DNA of 64,000 nucleotides, from positions 16,217,245 to 16,281,244 of the forward strand of contig CM119264.1 of the NCBI GenBank assembly GCA_051294375.1, given 5' to 3'. The notes below the pieces were generated by a model. That model ran no database searches. It had not been told where the DNA came from and was given only the letters and a program-made list of their open reading frames with translations. A program made the position numbers and the translations under genes. This document shows, piece by piece, positions 11,196-21,648 of the stretch (position 1 is the stretch's first letter; the number at the start of each line of letters is the position of its first letter). Source of the stretch: Paraspadella gotoi (taxonomy: Eukaryota > Chaetognatha).

Positions 11196-11792
11196 CCATA
11201 GTATCATAAATTATAAATACTTATAATCTTATAATACTTAAATCTTATACTTGTAAGTACTGAATGCAATAAGTAAAAGCTTATCGGTATACTTATTAAA
11301 ATAAAATATTTAATCATGAATTATATTAAAAAAGATACAAGGCTCGAATATGTTCATTTTACGTCAGACGAAATAATTTAAAAAATAATTATTGAACCAT
11401 GGTTCAATTAACAGACCCTTAGCTTCTGAACAGACTATTTTTATAATATGTAACAATTAGCCAGAAGTCTTAAATAATAAATTTTAGGTCTAATGTCATT
11501 CCTTTCGTATATTTCAACAGACTTGTAAAATTTTTTTAATTTTTTTAATTTTAATTATTGCTTAACAGATAACCCTAGTCATAGGAGGTTCTTTAAATTT
11601 TTAATTATCAAAAAATAACATGAAAAAAATTAAATGGCTACAAAGTTTTTTAAAAGCATGTTTTGTAAATAGCCACAAAAAACGATGCCTTTATGCAGAT
11701 TAAATAATAGCCAAAGATACGTCATCGGCTTACTACACTGTTTCAAGAGTCTTTCAAGACGCATGAGCCAGTGGTAGGAGGAGAGGCGACTG

Positions 11793-11826
11793 CTGAAGCC
11801 TTCATCAGCGTTAATAAGCAGTCTAC
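11793..11826 (-). ncRNA. 5' half of a hammerhead-like motif
   Basis: On the minus strand TTATTAACGCTGATGAAGGC is nearly identical to the start of the hammerhead at 14639-14698, but the GAAA half is replaced by unrelated sequence. It is a broken remnant and cannot cleave. It abuts the repeat starting near 11830. Confidence 0.4.
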
Positions 11827-11829
11827 ATA

Positions 11830-12660
11830 GGGCTGCTTCATCGTTCGAATCGGAAGTTCCGATCAAGTCCTAATTACTTCTTATTCAAAAATCTGCCATA
11901 GTCAAGGCCCATATAAATTATATCAATATGGGTAGATTTCGAAAGCTTGGCGTCTTGGGAAGCCAACGGAGGTAGAGCGCCGGATCGAAAATTCCCATTT
12001 TATCATGCCCAAAAATGGTATTTAAATGAACTGGTCAGGACCGTTTTTTCCCTTTTCCCAAATAACCTGCTTGATCTTTTGCTAAAATAGAACACAATCA
12101 TACATATTTCAGTACGGTTTTGGATAGCTTATTGTCTTCTCTACTAGATAAAAAAAGAAAAGTTTAAAATCTTGCAATCTTGCAAGCTTGATAAAGCAAT
12201 CAAATGAACTGGTTTTTTATGTTGAAAACTGCATAGTCAAGCCTTTCAATTTTTTTTTGTTCTAAGACCATCGAAAGAAACTGTATTGTTTTTTATCTAT
12301 CTGTTTCAAGGTAGAGCGCGGGGCGTAATTTAGAGAGTTTATTATTGAAATTTAGAGCAAATAGAAAGGATTATCAGTTTATTGCACGCTAAAAGCTTTT
12401 TTAAAGCGCGTTCCGGTCTGTATTGAAAATGGTTTTTGACCATCAATTAAAATAAGCAATTGTATCATGCGCGATCCCGGGCCAGATAAATACCATATTT
12501 CAACATGGCTTTACCGTATTTTTACGTTATTAGAACGCCCGGGTCTGCTATGAAATGTTTTTGAATTTTCACGCCCGTGATATTGGCGTTTTCTAAGCGT
12601 CGTTTGTCCCTTGTTAGTGTCTTTATCTTATCTCTTGAAGAGACATTAATTATTGTTATG
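11830..12660 (+). repeat. dispersed repeat, direct copy at 18366-19215
   Basis: Shared blocks in the same order include CATCGTTCGAATCG, GAAGTTCCGATCAAG, TATCAATATGGG-TAGATTTCG, GCCAACGGAGGTAGAG, CCCATTTTATCATGCCC, GAACTGGTCAGGACC-type text and CTCTTGAAGAGACATTAA. Differences are mostly indels. Both copies then run into the same minisatellite and the same palindromic satellite, so the composite is a multi-kilobase unit. Its short ORFs are not conserved between the copies. Confidence 0.8.
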
Positions 12661-12719
12661 TGATAGTTGACAAAAACCGTTCAATAAAATCTAAAAGCAA
12701 TAAAGGATCAGAGCCTACT

Positions 12720-12990
12720 TTTTGATGATAACCAAATATTGATGCGATGAAACCAAATATTGCATGCGATGATAACCAAATATTGATGCGATGATAACCG
12801 AAGTTGATGCGATGATAACCAAATGATGGATGCGATGATAGTCATTCATTGATGCGATGATAATCATTCATTTTAATGCGATTGCTAGTCCTTCACTTGA
12901 TCGGCATGATAATCATTCATTGATGACCGATGATAGTCATTCATTGATGCGATGATTGCATTCATTGATGCGATGCTAGTCATTCATTGA
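12720..12990 (+). repeat. minisatellite, about 20-22 bp unit GATGCGATGATAACCAAAT
   Basis: Around a dozen imperfect units of TGATGCGATGATAACCAAAT drifting to GATAGTCATTCAT. The same unit is found at 19255-19460, 48235-48390 and 55620-55945. Confidence 0.85.
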
Positions 12991-13009
12991 CGTGACGTGA
13001 CTTTGAAAA

Positions 13010-13410
13010 AGTATTGCATATTTTTTTCAAGTATGCATAACTTTTTTGAAGTATGCATTACTTTTTTTAAAATATGCATACTTTTTCAAGTATGCATACT
13101 TTTTTTCAAAGTATGCATACTTTTTTAAAAGTATGCAATACTTTTTTGAAGTATGCAATACTTTTTTTTTAAATATGCATAATTTTTCAAAGTATGCATA
13201 CTTTTTTTCAAAGTATGCATACTTTGAAAAAATCTGATGCCTACTTTTTTCAAAGTATGCATCTACTTTTTTTTGAAAAGTATGCATTACTTTTTTCAAA
13301 GTATGCCATACTTTTTTCAAAAGTATGGCATACTTTGGAAAAAAGTATGCATACTTTTTTCAATGTATGCATACTTTTTTTCAAAAAGTATGCATACTTT
13401 TTCCAATTAT
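13010..13410 (+). repeat. palindromic satellite, unit AAGTATGCATACTTTTTT
   Basis: About 20 units of 18-22 bp, each centred on TATGCATA and nearly self-complementary. Unit lengths vary by single bases. Short frames rich in KYAYF or MHTFF on either strand are translations of the repeat and not genes. A larger array of the same unit is at 19475-20570. Confidence 0.9.
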
Positions 13411-13634
13411 GCATAGTTGCCATAAAAATCAATCGTACTGTCTTAATCCTACTTTTCTTCGTCAAAAAAGTTTTTAGATTTTTGAAAAAAAAAAGAGAAT
13501 TGGCGAAAGCGTTTGGAGAATAATAACCAACGTGCAATGAGGAAAGTGAATCAACACCAGTCAAGGTAGATAACAAACAAACATAATAAATAAGACAATG
13601 TAAAAATCGCCTTTTTAATTGTAATCATCGTATG

Positions 13635-13762
13635 ACTGATCTCTTTGAGATCTGGCTGGATGACTCAGTGTCAGGATCGGGATCGACAAAAACGATGACG
13701 ATGACGGAAGCAAATGCGACGATGAGAGCGACGACAAAACGAGTGAGGCATAAGCGACGATT
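13635..13762 (+). CDS. possible short acidic exon, frame broken
   Basis: One frame gives LFEIWLDDSVSGSGS and the next gives DKNDDDDGSKCDDESDDK followed by TSEA and a stop. Together they have the same layout as 7691-7861 (short helix-like segment then Asp-rich tail). A one-base shift separates the two halves. No splice partners were found. It may be a low-complexity GAC/GAT run and not a gene. Confidence 0.15.
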
Positions 13763-14011
13763 GAAGCAGCAAAAGAGAAGAGTATTGTGTGTCTGCTTGA
13801 GTCCGCTGCTTCAGGAGCTGCAGCAAGGGGGCTTCGATGAAAAAAGTGTCAAAAAAGCATAATCAAATAGTGAATCAATGAATTGTAAATCGCTTTAGCG
13901 ATTTAATTTACCCTTGAATTTTGGTCGTTTTTTTTCTGTCATTTTTTTCAATTATTTTTTTTCTTTTATTAAAAACTTTTTATTGATTTTTTTATTAACA
14001 GCAAGTTGAAA

Positions 14012-14083
14012 AAAAGTATGCAAGTTAAAAAAGTATGCAAGTTAAAAAAGTATGCAAGTTAAAAAAGTATGCAAGTTGGAAAA
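14012..14083 (+). repeat. 17-bp tandem repeat AAGTATGCAAGTTAAAA ending at a gap
   Basis: Four to five units running straight into the 25-N gap at 14084. The array was probably too repetitive to assemble. Confidence 0.8.
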
Positions 14084-14108
14084 NNNNNNNNNNNNNNNNN
14101 NNNNNNNN
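14084..14108. other. assembly gap (25 N)
   Basis: Placeholder run of 25 N following a short tandem repeat. The 170 bases after it are AT-rich without features. Confidence 0.99.
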
Positions 14109-14280
14109 GAGGCTCTATCTTAACTGTCTTATGTTTTTTCACTTTAACAGGTGCAGCTTATCTACTCCACAAAAATGTATCATTTCACATTTAAAAACTT
14201 TCTTCCTTTCATTACTATCTATTTATTATTAGATTAATTGTTAATAATTCACTATTAGTTATAACTTATTCTTGTTGTAC

Positions 14281-14698
14281 ATTGCAGCAATGTTTATTTT
14301 TTTGTCTCTCTGTTTCCTCTCTCTGCTCTCTCCTTCTCTGCTCTGATTCTGTCATGCTGTGTCCTCTCTCTCTTTCACAATTGTTTACACACGTTCACTT
14401 CTTTGCACAACTGATCCCCTTTTTCTGTGCTCAACTTAACTGTATCATTCTTAAAACCACTATCTATCTGTGTTGGAAACATTTTTTGCCCGCTCTCGTC
14501 TTCTTCTCTTTCTTTCTATCTTTCTTTCTGCTTGCGTCGTCTCTGCTCTCTCTCTCTTCTTCGTTCTGTGCTCTCTACATCTCTCTCTCTCGTTCTCCTG
14601 CTTCTCTCTTATTCCTTTTTGCACAAATTTGTAGATGCTTTATTAACGCTGATGAAGGCTCGAAATAAAGAGTCGAAACATTTCCGTACACAAATAAA
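14281..14698 (+). mobile_element. solo pseudo-LTR-like element with C/T-rich body and terminal hammerhead
   Basis: A 350-base C/T-rich body with TCTCTCTC runs, TGTGTTGGAAACATT, TTGCACAAATTTGTAG and then a hammerhead core. The order (TC)n, TTGGAAAC, (TC)n, hammerhead parallels the arms of the Penelope-like unit at 31490-31735 and of the palindrome at 27010-27260, although the sequences have diverged. I read it as a lone pseudo-LTR of a related Penelope-like family. Serine- and leucine-rich open frames across it come from the TC repeats. Confidence 0.55.
14639..14698 (+). ncRNA. hammerhead ribozyme-like motif (H1)
   Basis: Core box CTGATGA at 14649-14655, one extra A, helix II GGCTC (14657-14661) paired with GAGTC (14670-14674) around an 8-base loop, then GAAAC at 14675-14679. 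Helix I has an inner part ACG (14646-14648) with CGT (14685-14687), an internal loop, and an outer part TTTATT (14639-14644) with AATAAA (14693-14698). Predicted cleavage lies after C14684. Helix III would be minimal, but its second pair is lost (ATTTC where the others have ATGTC), so activity may be impaired. Hammerheads of this minimal kind are known from pseudo-LTRs of Penelope-like elements. Confidence 0.65.
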
Positions 14699-14944
14699 AA
14701 TCGTTGATGAAATTATTTTCAAACTTTTCTTAAATCTACTAAATCAACGAAGCTGAAAGGATTAATACAATGGCTAATAATAACTATAATAATCAGTAAT
14801 AGACTAAAAATAATTAATCTATCAATTAATTAAATAGTTAATTTATCACCTGATTGTGACTACACTTATCCAGAACAACTTACAGAACTTCATAATAATT
14901 TTTAATAATCATCTTTAATCATCTTTCGTTACTTTACTGCCTTA

Positions 14945-15010
14945 ATCTCAGTGGTTTAAGGGTGGTTTAGGTTAGGTGTGATTAGAGTTAAGAGGGTTTA
15001 GGGTAATATA
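14945..15010 (+). repeat. telomere-like GGTTTAGG/GGTTAGG stretch
   Basis: Degenerate GGTTTAAGG, GGTTTAGGTTAGG and GGGTTTAGGG strings. Similar stretches lie at 27940-28030 (inverted) and 48055-48090; all three are close to hammerhead-bearing repeats. It is interstitial, not a chromosome end. The rest of 14700-15370 is AT-rich. Confidence 0.5.
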
Positions 15011-15377
15011 GGTAACATTTTTTTAAAAAAAATTAAAAAATCAATATTTTTAAACAGTTTTTCAAAATCCGCAAAACCGCAGTCGGCGAAAGTAAAATTT
15101 ACCCCTTTCGTTTTGTTGCATTTGAAATTAAAATTCAAGAAAAATTGTCAAGAAAATAAAAAACAAATTCAAATAAACAATTTTACTTAGTTCCAACAAA
15201 TTTATTAACATAAATATGTTGGATTAAACTTTCTACAGGCGTCAGTTTCTAAAAAACAGCATTGAAAAACTTATCTTAACCATATTTAGCTCCATGAGGC
15301 CTAAAAACATAGTTATCAAACTAATTAAATTAAATTATCTTTGCTTTAAACTGAGCGCTTTATCCTACTGATCCATC

Positions 15378-15420
15378 AGCCGAAATAAAGAGTCGAAACA
15401 TGTCCGTACACAAATAAAAA
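15378..15420 (+). ncRNA. 3' half of a hammerhead-like motif (H2)
   Basis: AAATAAAGAGTCGAAACATG followed by TCCGTAC and AAATAAA matches the 3' half of H1. It keeps the ATGTC that H1 has lost. The CTGATGA box and 5' strand of helix II are replaced by CCATCAGC. It is a remnant that cannot fold into the full core. Confidence 0.5.
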
Positions 15421-15684
15421 TCGTCGATGAAATTATTTTCAAACTTTGCTTAAATATATTATTATTATAATAATAGATTAATTAATAATTATTATAAATA
15501 CATATATATATAAATAAAAATAATTAATATGCATGATTAATTAATTAATTAAATATTTAATAAATTAATAAATAGTTGTAACTTCTTCTTTCTATATAAA
15601 AGAGAAAAAAGGAAAATGAAATGGTAAAATGTATCTTTTTTTATTTAAACTTATGAAAAATTAATTATTAACACTATAAGCTAA

Positions 15685-15770
15685 GGGGGGATGGACGAAC
15701 GGATGCACAAGCAGATGAACATCTTTTGCTTTGCATAATTTTTGATAATTTGATGTTCCAAGATGACCGA
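15685..15770 (-). repeat. terminal piece of the 8.2/56.6/59.2 kb repeat family
   Basis: GCTAAGGGGGGATGGACGAA then TTTGCATAATTTTTGATAAT and TTGATGTTCC, matching 56600-56690 and 59210-59530. The region 15420-15685 before it is AT-rich with TAATTAATTA runs. Confidence 0.6.
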
Positions 15771-15784
15771 CTTAACGCAAGGTA

Positions 15785-15882
15785 TGTACCGGGTTGGGAT
15801 TGAACCCAGTACCTAGTGGTCATGAGGTGATGGCTTTATTCAATGAGCCACCGGGTCACGACTGAAGGTGTCGTGCTTATAC
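15785..15882 (-). mobile_element. tRNA-related SINE, family B, copy 2
   Basis: The minus strand reads GTGACCCGGTGGCTCATTGA (A-box-like), then CATGACCACTAGGTACTGGG and the B box GGTTCAATCC. Both Pol III promoter boxes are recognisable and correctly spaced. This is the best preserved tRNA-like head of family B in the window. Confidence 0.65.
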
Positions 15883-15889
15883 TATAAGT

Positions 15890-16789
15890 TATAGGCGGGG
15901 TGAACTTACGCAATGCCCGACTACAGTTCGACCAATCAGAGACTCGTATTTTGTTTCCGGCGGATCATCCAAATTTTAAATTAAAAACCAAAATACATGT
16001 TTTTCTTTCATTTCCTTTGACGTCATAATTAATAATCTGATTTTAATATTGTTATATTTATATGTTTTCAAGACTATTGTTTATTTTATTATTGTTTTGG
16101 GTTTATGTAACGTTTGATAGAATGTACTCTAGTTTTGTTTGTAAACAAAGCTATTCAACGTTATTATTATTTTTAAGTAGTTATTATAAAATTAATCAAA
16201 GAATTAATAAAGAATTAATCAAAGAAAAAGGCATTTCTAAATTTTTTTTACTGTACGAACACTTGCGGGTTCGTGCGACTTCGAAATCGTGAATCTGATG
16301 ACACGCCGGCGATCAAATAATTTTGTTTCCAAATCTAAAACATATTCTGACTAAATCTTGCAGCCGTAAAATAAATCCACAAAAATCTTGAATGCAAATT
16401 TGGGATTTCGTATTGAGAAAAAAGCACAGAATAAATGGCGATAATAAAGGTTTTTAGAATGGAGAAAAATAATCAGAATTTTGCTTTTGTAGAAAAACTG
16501 GTAGAATATCGGCGACTATCTCTTGCTGAGCATAAAACGATCATGAATCTTTTCCTAAACTTCATATACAATTTGACGATGACCTGAGGGATGAAACTGG
16601 TAAATTGTTATGGTCAAGTTTGATTGAGGGAGGAAAAGAGAAAACAGCGATTGAGGGAGAGGAAAATGACCGACCGACCGAGATTTGTTTGAAAATAATT
16701 TATGATAATTTTTGCGATTCGGGTAAATTCTTCTACAAAAGAAAAGAATTAATTATTTGTGACGAGGTTTTTTTTTTCAACTGCTATTG
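15890..16789. other. AT-rich spacer, nothing supported
   Basis: Short frames at 16062-16292 and 16605-16790 have no recognisable motif, no splice context and AT-driven composition. I do not call them genes. A short stretch (16370-16470) recurs around 60060-60140 (AAATTTGGGA, AATAAATGGCGATAATAAA). Confidence 0.45.
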
Positions 16790-17090
16790 AATTTTTTTTC
16801 AACTTGCATAATTTTTTCTCAACTTGCATAATTTTTTCAAACTTGCATAATTTTTCAATTGCTTTGCATAATTTTTCAACTTGCATAATTTTTCAACTTG
16901 CATAATTTTTCAACTTGCATAATTTTTCAACTTGCATAATTTTTCAACTTGCATAATTTTTCAACTTGGCATAATTTTTCAACTTGCATAATTTTTCAAC
17001 TTGCATTTAATTTTTTAACTTGCATAATTTTTTAACTTGCATAATTTTATTTTTTAACTTGCATAATTTTTTAACTTGCATAATTTTTTT
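16790..17090 (+). repeat. 17-bp tandem array TTGCATAATTTTTCAAC
   Basis: About 17 units of CTTGCATAATTTTTCAA with small length changes; several more units follow at 17355-17415. The same unit ends the satellite at 20570-20672, and related CATCATTTTTTCAA units lie at 58245-58345 and 58665-58725. Confidence 0.9.
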
Positions 17091-17094
17091 ATGA

Positions 17095-17290
17095 AATGGT
17101 ACAACCAATATAAAAATTATCCATTCATTTAATAAATAAGCTATCTTGCCCTGACTTTGGACAGGCTTTGGTGGTTTAAAGCCTCCATCACTCTTACAAG
17201 ATAATGACATAGCAGGTCCATGCAAGCTTTCAATCAAGACTCTCTCACAGTCTCGTTTATTCACTCCCAGAGTACCTGGCTTTTTATCAA
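17095..17290 (-). repeat. inverted copy of the 9700-9835 repeat
   Basis: Contains TATCTTGCCCTGACTTTGGA, GCCTCCATCACTC, AATCAAGACTCTC and TTCACTCCCAGAGTACCTGG. A longer, cleaner copy is at 62540-62745. Confidence 0.7.
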
Positions 17291-17570
17291 TGAAGTGGAA
17301 AATATTTCAAAGAATGTTTCAATTGTATGAAAAGACCACTCCCTTAAGTATTAGTATTTTTTATACTTGCATAATTTTTTTAACTTACATAATTTTTTTA
17401 ACTTGCAGCATTTTTTCGACTTTTAACTATCTAGTTATCGAGTTCATTAGTGAGGCAGTGAGGAAGTTGAAATGTGTGTCCATTTTCTTTGTTTCATATC
17501 GATTAAAATATTTTTTTTTGAATTTCCATTTAATTATGATTTACTGCAATATGCAAATTAGATTATGTAA

Positions 17571-17595
17571 NNNNNNNNNNNNNNNNNNNNNNNNN
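17571..17595. other. assembly gap (25 N)
   Basis: Placeholder run of 25 N. The flanks are AT-rich without genes. From 17596 to 18365 I see only the dispersed repeat at 18040-18235. Confidence 0.99.
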
Positions 17596-18365
17596 GTCTA
17601 CAAAATATGTTTCTTGAACTTTAATTCCCATTCACATTTGATTTAATAGTTTAATTGATAATGTTGTGTTTTCCTCTTATTTTATCTTCAAATTCATTTA
17701 TTTTAAATTCGTTTTAAAAGAAAAAAATATAATTAGGACCCAAACGCGCATTTTTAGTTTACCGCCTTCTCCGCTCGATCGTCGCGGCTTAAATAAAAAG
17801 AACTACGAAGCGAGCGCTAGTTCAAACGTTTAGTGGAACCAAAAAAATTATTTTTCGATGCGAATCTGTTTTGCGAAGAGGGATGGAAAAAACGGCGGGT
17901 TTTTGCCTGCCATTTCTAAACGCGCGGCCGATTGACTTGAAATTTTGCATGCGCAATATTGACATATTTCCTACGATCGATATAAAAATATATAAGAAAA
18001 TGCCACGGACGGCGAAACTACATGCATATCTAGTTAGATGAAGGTTATTAATACAAATTTTTAAATTTTTTTGTTTTATTGATAAAAATTTTAAAAAACT
18101 ATAAAATTCAGCCAATGATGATGATGATGATGATTTTTAACGTTTTTCTGTTTTTAACCAATTTCTTGTCAAAATTTTTAAAAAATTGTAGTACTAACTT
18201 TCAATTTAACTTTCAAGCTCTATAGGAATCCGTTCTTAAAAACTAATTTTTAAAAAAAAATTTTTGTCATTTGTTATATATTAATAAATATTTAAAAGCT
18301 TCAGTGCAACAACCCAATGAACTAATTCAAAAAGTTACATTGAAAATCGATTTAGTAATAGAATA

Positions 18366-19215
18366 GGGCTGCGCATCGTTCGAATCGAAGTTCCGATCAA
18401 GATCCTTTATATTTTCACTTCTATTCAAAACTGCATAGTCAAAGCCCATACAAATTATATCAATATGGGATAGATTTCGAAAGCTTTGGCGTCTTGGAAG
18501 CCAACGGAGGTAGAGGCGCGATCGAAATACCCATTTTATCATGCCCAAAAAATGGTATTTAAATGAAACTGGTCAGGACCCGTTTTTTTCCCTTTTCCCA
18601 AAAAACCTGCTTGATCTTTTGTAAAATAGAACAAATCAATACATATCAGTAGGTTCCGGGATAGCTTATTGTCTTCTCTCTAGATAGAAAAAAAGAAAAG
18701 TTTAAATTCTTGCAATCTTGAATGCTTGAATAAAGCAATCAAAGAAACTGGTTTTTTAGGTGAAAACTGCATAGTCAAGCCTTCAATTTTTTTTTGTTCA
18801 AGATACCAATCGAAAGAAACTGTATTGTTTTTAACTATCTGTTTCAGGTAGAGCGGCGGGGGTAAATTTAGAGAGTTTTTATATTAAATTTAGAGCAAAT
18901 AGAAAGGATATCAAGTTTTTTGCACGATAAAAGCTTTTTTTAAGCGCGTTCCGGTCTGTATTGAAAATGGTTGACGTAGGTTATCCAATGAGGACAATCA
19001 ATTAAAAAATAAGCATTGATCATAGCGCGATCCGGGCCAGATAAATAGCCAGATATTCAACATGGAATTTACCGGTATTTTACGTTTTAGAACGCAGTCT
19101 GTATGAAATGTTTTGAATTTCACGCCTGTGATATAGGCGTTCTAGGCGTCGTTTGTCCCTTGTTAGTCTCTTATCTTATCTCTTGAAGAGACATTAATTA
19201 TGTTATGTGATAGTG
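18366..19215 (+). repeat. direct copy of 11830-12660
   Basis: Same block order as the copy at 11830, beginning at AGGGCTGC-CATCGTTCGAAT and ending at CTCTTGAAGAGACATTAA. It continues into a shorter minisatellite and a much longer palindromic satellite than the first copy. Confidence 0.8.
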
Positions 19216-19254
19216 ACAAAAACCGTTCAATAAAATCTTAAAAAGCATAGGGAT

Positions 19255-19460
19255 CGAGCTACTTTTAATGATAACCAATATTGATGCGATGATAACCAAA
19301 TATTGATGCGAAGATAACCGAAGGATGATGGCGATGATAACCAAATGATGGATGGCGATGATAGTCATTCATTGATGCGATGCATAACATTCATTGATGC
19401 GATGATAGTCCCTTCATTGATCGGATGATAATCATTCATTGATTGCGATGATAGTCATTC
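19255..19460 (+). repeat. GATGCGATGATAACCAAAT minisatellite
   Basis: About nine units of the same 20-22 bp repeat seen at 12720-12990, with the same drift from ATAACCAAAT to TAGTCATTCAT along the array. Confidence 0.85.
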
Positions 19461-19474
19461 ATTGACGTGACGTG

Positions 19475-20672
19475 ACTTTGAAAAAAGTATGCATATTTTA
19501 AAAAGAAAAAAGTATGCATACTTTTTCACAAGTATGCATCTTTTTTGAAGTTGCATACTTTTTTGAAGTATGCATACATTTTTTTGAAGTATGCATACTT
19601 TTTTGAAAGTATGCATACTTTTTGAAGTATGCATACTTTTTTAAAATATGCTACTTTTTTTAAAGTATTTCATCTTTTTAAAATATGCATGCTTTTTTCA
19701 AAAGTAATGCATACTTTTTTTTAATATGCATACTTTTTTCAAAGTATGCATACTTTTTTTCAAAAGTATGGGCATACTTTTTTCAAAGTATGCATAACTT
19801 TTTCAAAGGTATGCATACTTTTTTCAGAAGTATGCCATACTTTTTTAAAGTATGGCAATACTTTTTTTAAAAATATGCATACTTTTTCAAAGGTTTGCAT
19901 ACTTTTTTCAAAGTATGCATACTTTTTTTAAGTATGCATACCTTTTTTTTAAAATATGCATACATTTTTCAAAGTTTGCATACTTTTTTCAAAGTATGCA
20001 TACTTTTTGAAGTATGCATAACTTTTTTTTAAAATATGCATACTTTTTCAAAGTATGCATACTTTTTTCAAAGTATGCTACTTTTTTTGAAGTATGGCAT
20101 ACTTTTTTTTTAAATATGCATACTTTTTTCAAAAGGTATGCATACTTTTTTCAAAAGTAATGCATACTTTTTCAAAGTATGCATAACTTTTTTAAAGTAA
20201 TGCATACTTTTTTAAAATATGCATACTTTTTTCAAAGTTTGCATCTTTTTTCAAAGTATGCATACTTTTTGAAAGTATGCATACTTTTTTTAAAATATTG
20301 CATACTTTTTCAAAGGTATGCATACTTTTTCAAAGGTATGCATACTTGTTTTGAAGTATGCATACTTTTTTTAAAATATGTATACTTTTTTAAAAGTATG
20401 CATACTTTTTTCAAAGTATGCATACTTTTTTGAAGTATGCATATTTTTTTAAAATATGCATACTTTTTTTAAAGTATGCATACTTTTTTCAAAGTATGCA
20501 TACTTTTTTGAAGTATGCATACTTTTTGAAGTATGCATACTTTGAAAAAAGTATGCATACTTTTTTGCAATGCATAATTTTTTCAACTTGCATAATTTTT
20601 TCAAATTGCATAATTTTTAACTTGCATAATTTTTCAACTTGCATAATTTTTCAACTTGCATAATTTTTCAAC
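19475..20672 (+). repeat. palindromic TATGCATA satellite, with TTGCATAATTTTTCAAC units at its right end
   Basis: Roughly 50 units of AAGTATGCATACTTTTTT(T/C)-type sequence over 1.1 kb, followed from 20570 by five to six TTGCATAATTTTTCAAC units. Single-base length variation between units is pervasive. All MHTFF/KYAYF-type frames here are repeat translations. Confidence 0.9.
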
Positions 20673-20679
20673 TTGATTA

Positions 20680-21600
20680 CCGCTAAATTATCTTAGTCAA
20701 ATCCGACATTGTTTGCTCAAACTTGTTCATAATAAAATAAACCGGATTCAGATATGACAAAATTTTAGATATAAACTATCGTCATCATCATTAGTTTAAT
20801 TAATTTTATTCATTGCATCAATTTACTTACCATTATCAATCATTATCTTTTAATTATAGTTTTATTGCTATCATAAAATTAAAATGATCAAAATGAAAAA
20901 TTAATCGTGAAAGTGACGATAGTGATTCTTAATCTTGAATTAATGATATTAAATTGAGTTAGTTTAATAGTAGTTTTGCTGGTAAGATCAGTCAATATAC
21001 TTTCAATTTATTACTTCTTTGGCTCTCTTGTCTTTTCCCTTTTTATTCTGTTATAATTATGTTATTTTTTGTGATTAATTTTGTAAGGATTCCTTTTTTT
21101 CCAGGGCTTCGCTTATTCTATTTTCTCTTATGAGGCCCGGTTCGCGCATAATCGCTATTATCGGTTTAAAGCTTAGTACTACAGTAGTTTCAAATCCTTA
21201 TTGGATCAAAACGAGTTCGATTTTAAGCGAAAGTTGATCGATTTGAAGCGCGATTTTCGCGACTGTTTTATTGCCATAACTTTTGAACGGATTATCCGAT
21301 TTTTATGAAATTTTGCATATAGATAGTATTTTAAATTTCCCTATCGATCGGTACCAAATTTATTTAAAAATACTCAATAGTTAGAAACGATGCACATCCC
21401 CAAATAGAAGGAAAAAAGGAATTTTTTTGAGAGAATTAAAAGTTATAAAAAGTGTTCAATTTTGACCCGCCTTAGTGTATATATATATACGTTGTGACAG
21501 ATGTTTACAACACAATGTTTAAATAGAGAATTATTTATTCACCAATGACAAGAACAATAACAATGGAAGACATTAATAGGACAATCAAAGGACAACTACA
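20680..21600. other. AT-rich spacer upstream of the fukutin-like gene
   Basis: The first 60 bases (CCGACATTGTTTGCTCAAAC) recur near 8865 and inverted near 58140. Beyond that only low-complexity sequence is visible; no promoter motif could be supported. Confidence 0.45.
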
Positions 21601-21648
21601 ATTTCGGTGAAAGTCTCATCCAATCACGCCCCCATTTCAATCCCGCAG

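Noticed and set aside
13010-13523. Overlapping frames rich in KYAYF, MHTFF and FSKVCIL on both strands
   Set aside because: They are six-frame readings of the TATGCATA satellite; period and composition follow the repeat, and there is no conserved domain.
14281-14668. Ser/Leu-rich 128-codon frame as a secreted protein
   Set aside because: It is a translation of TC-rich sequence ending inside the hammerhead core; the same kind of frame appears in other TC-rich arms.
19475-20672. Regular repeats that could suggest a CRISPR array
   Set aside because: Units are contiguous, palindromic and without unique spacers, in a eukaryotic context. This is a satellite.
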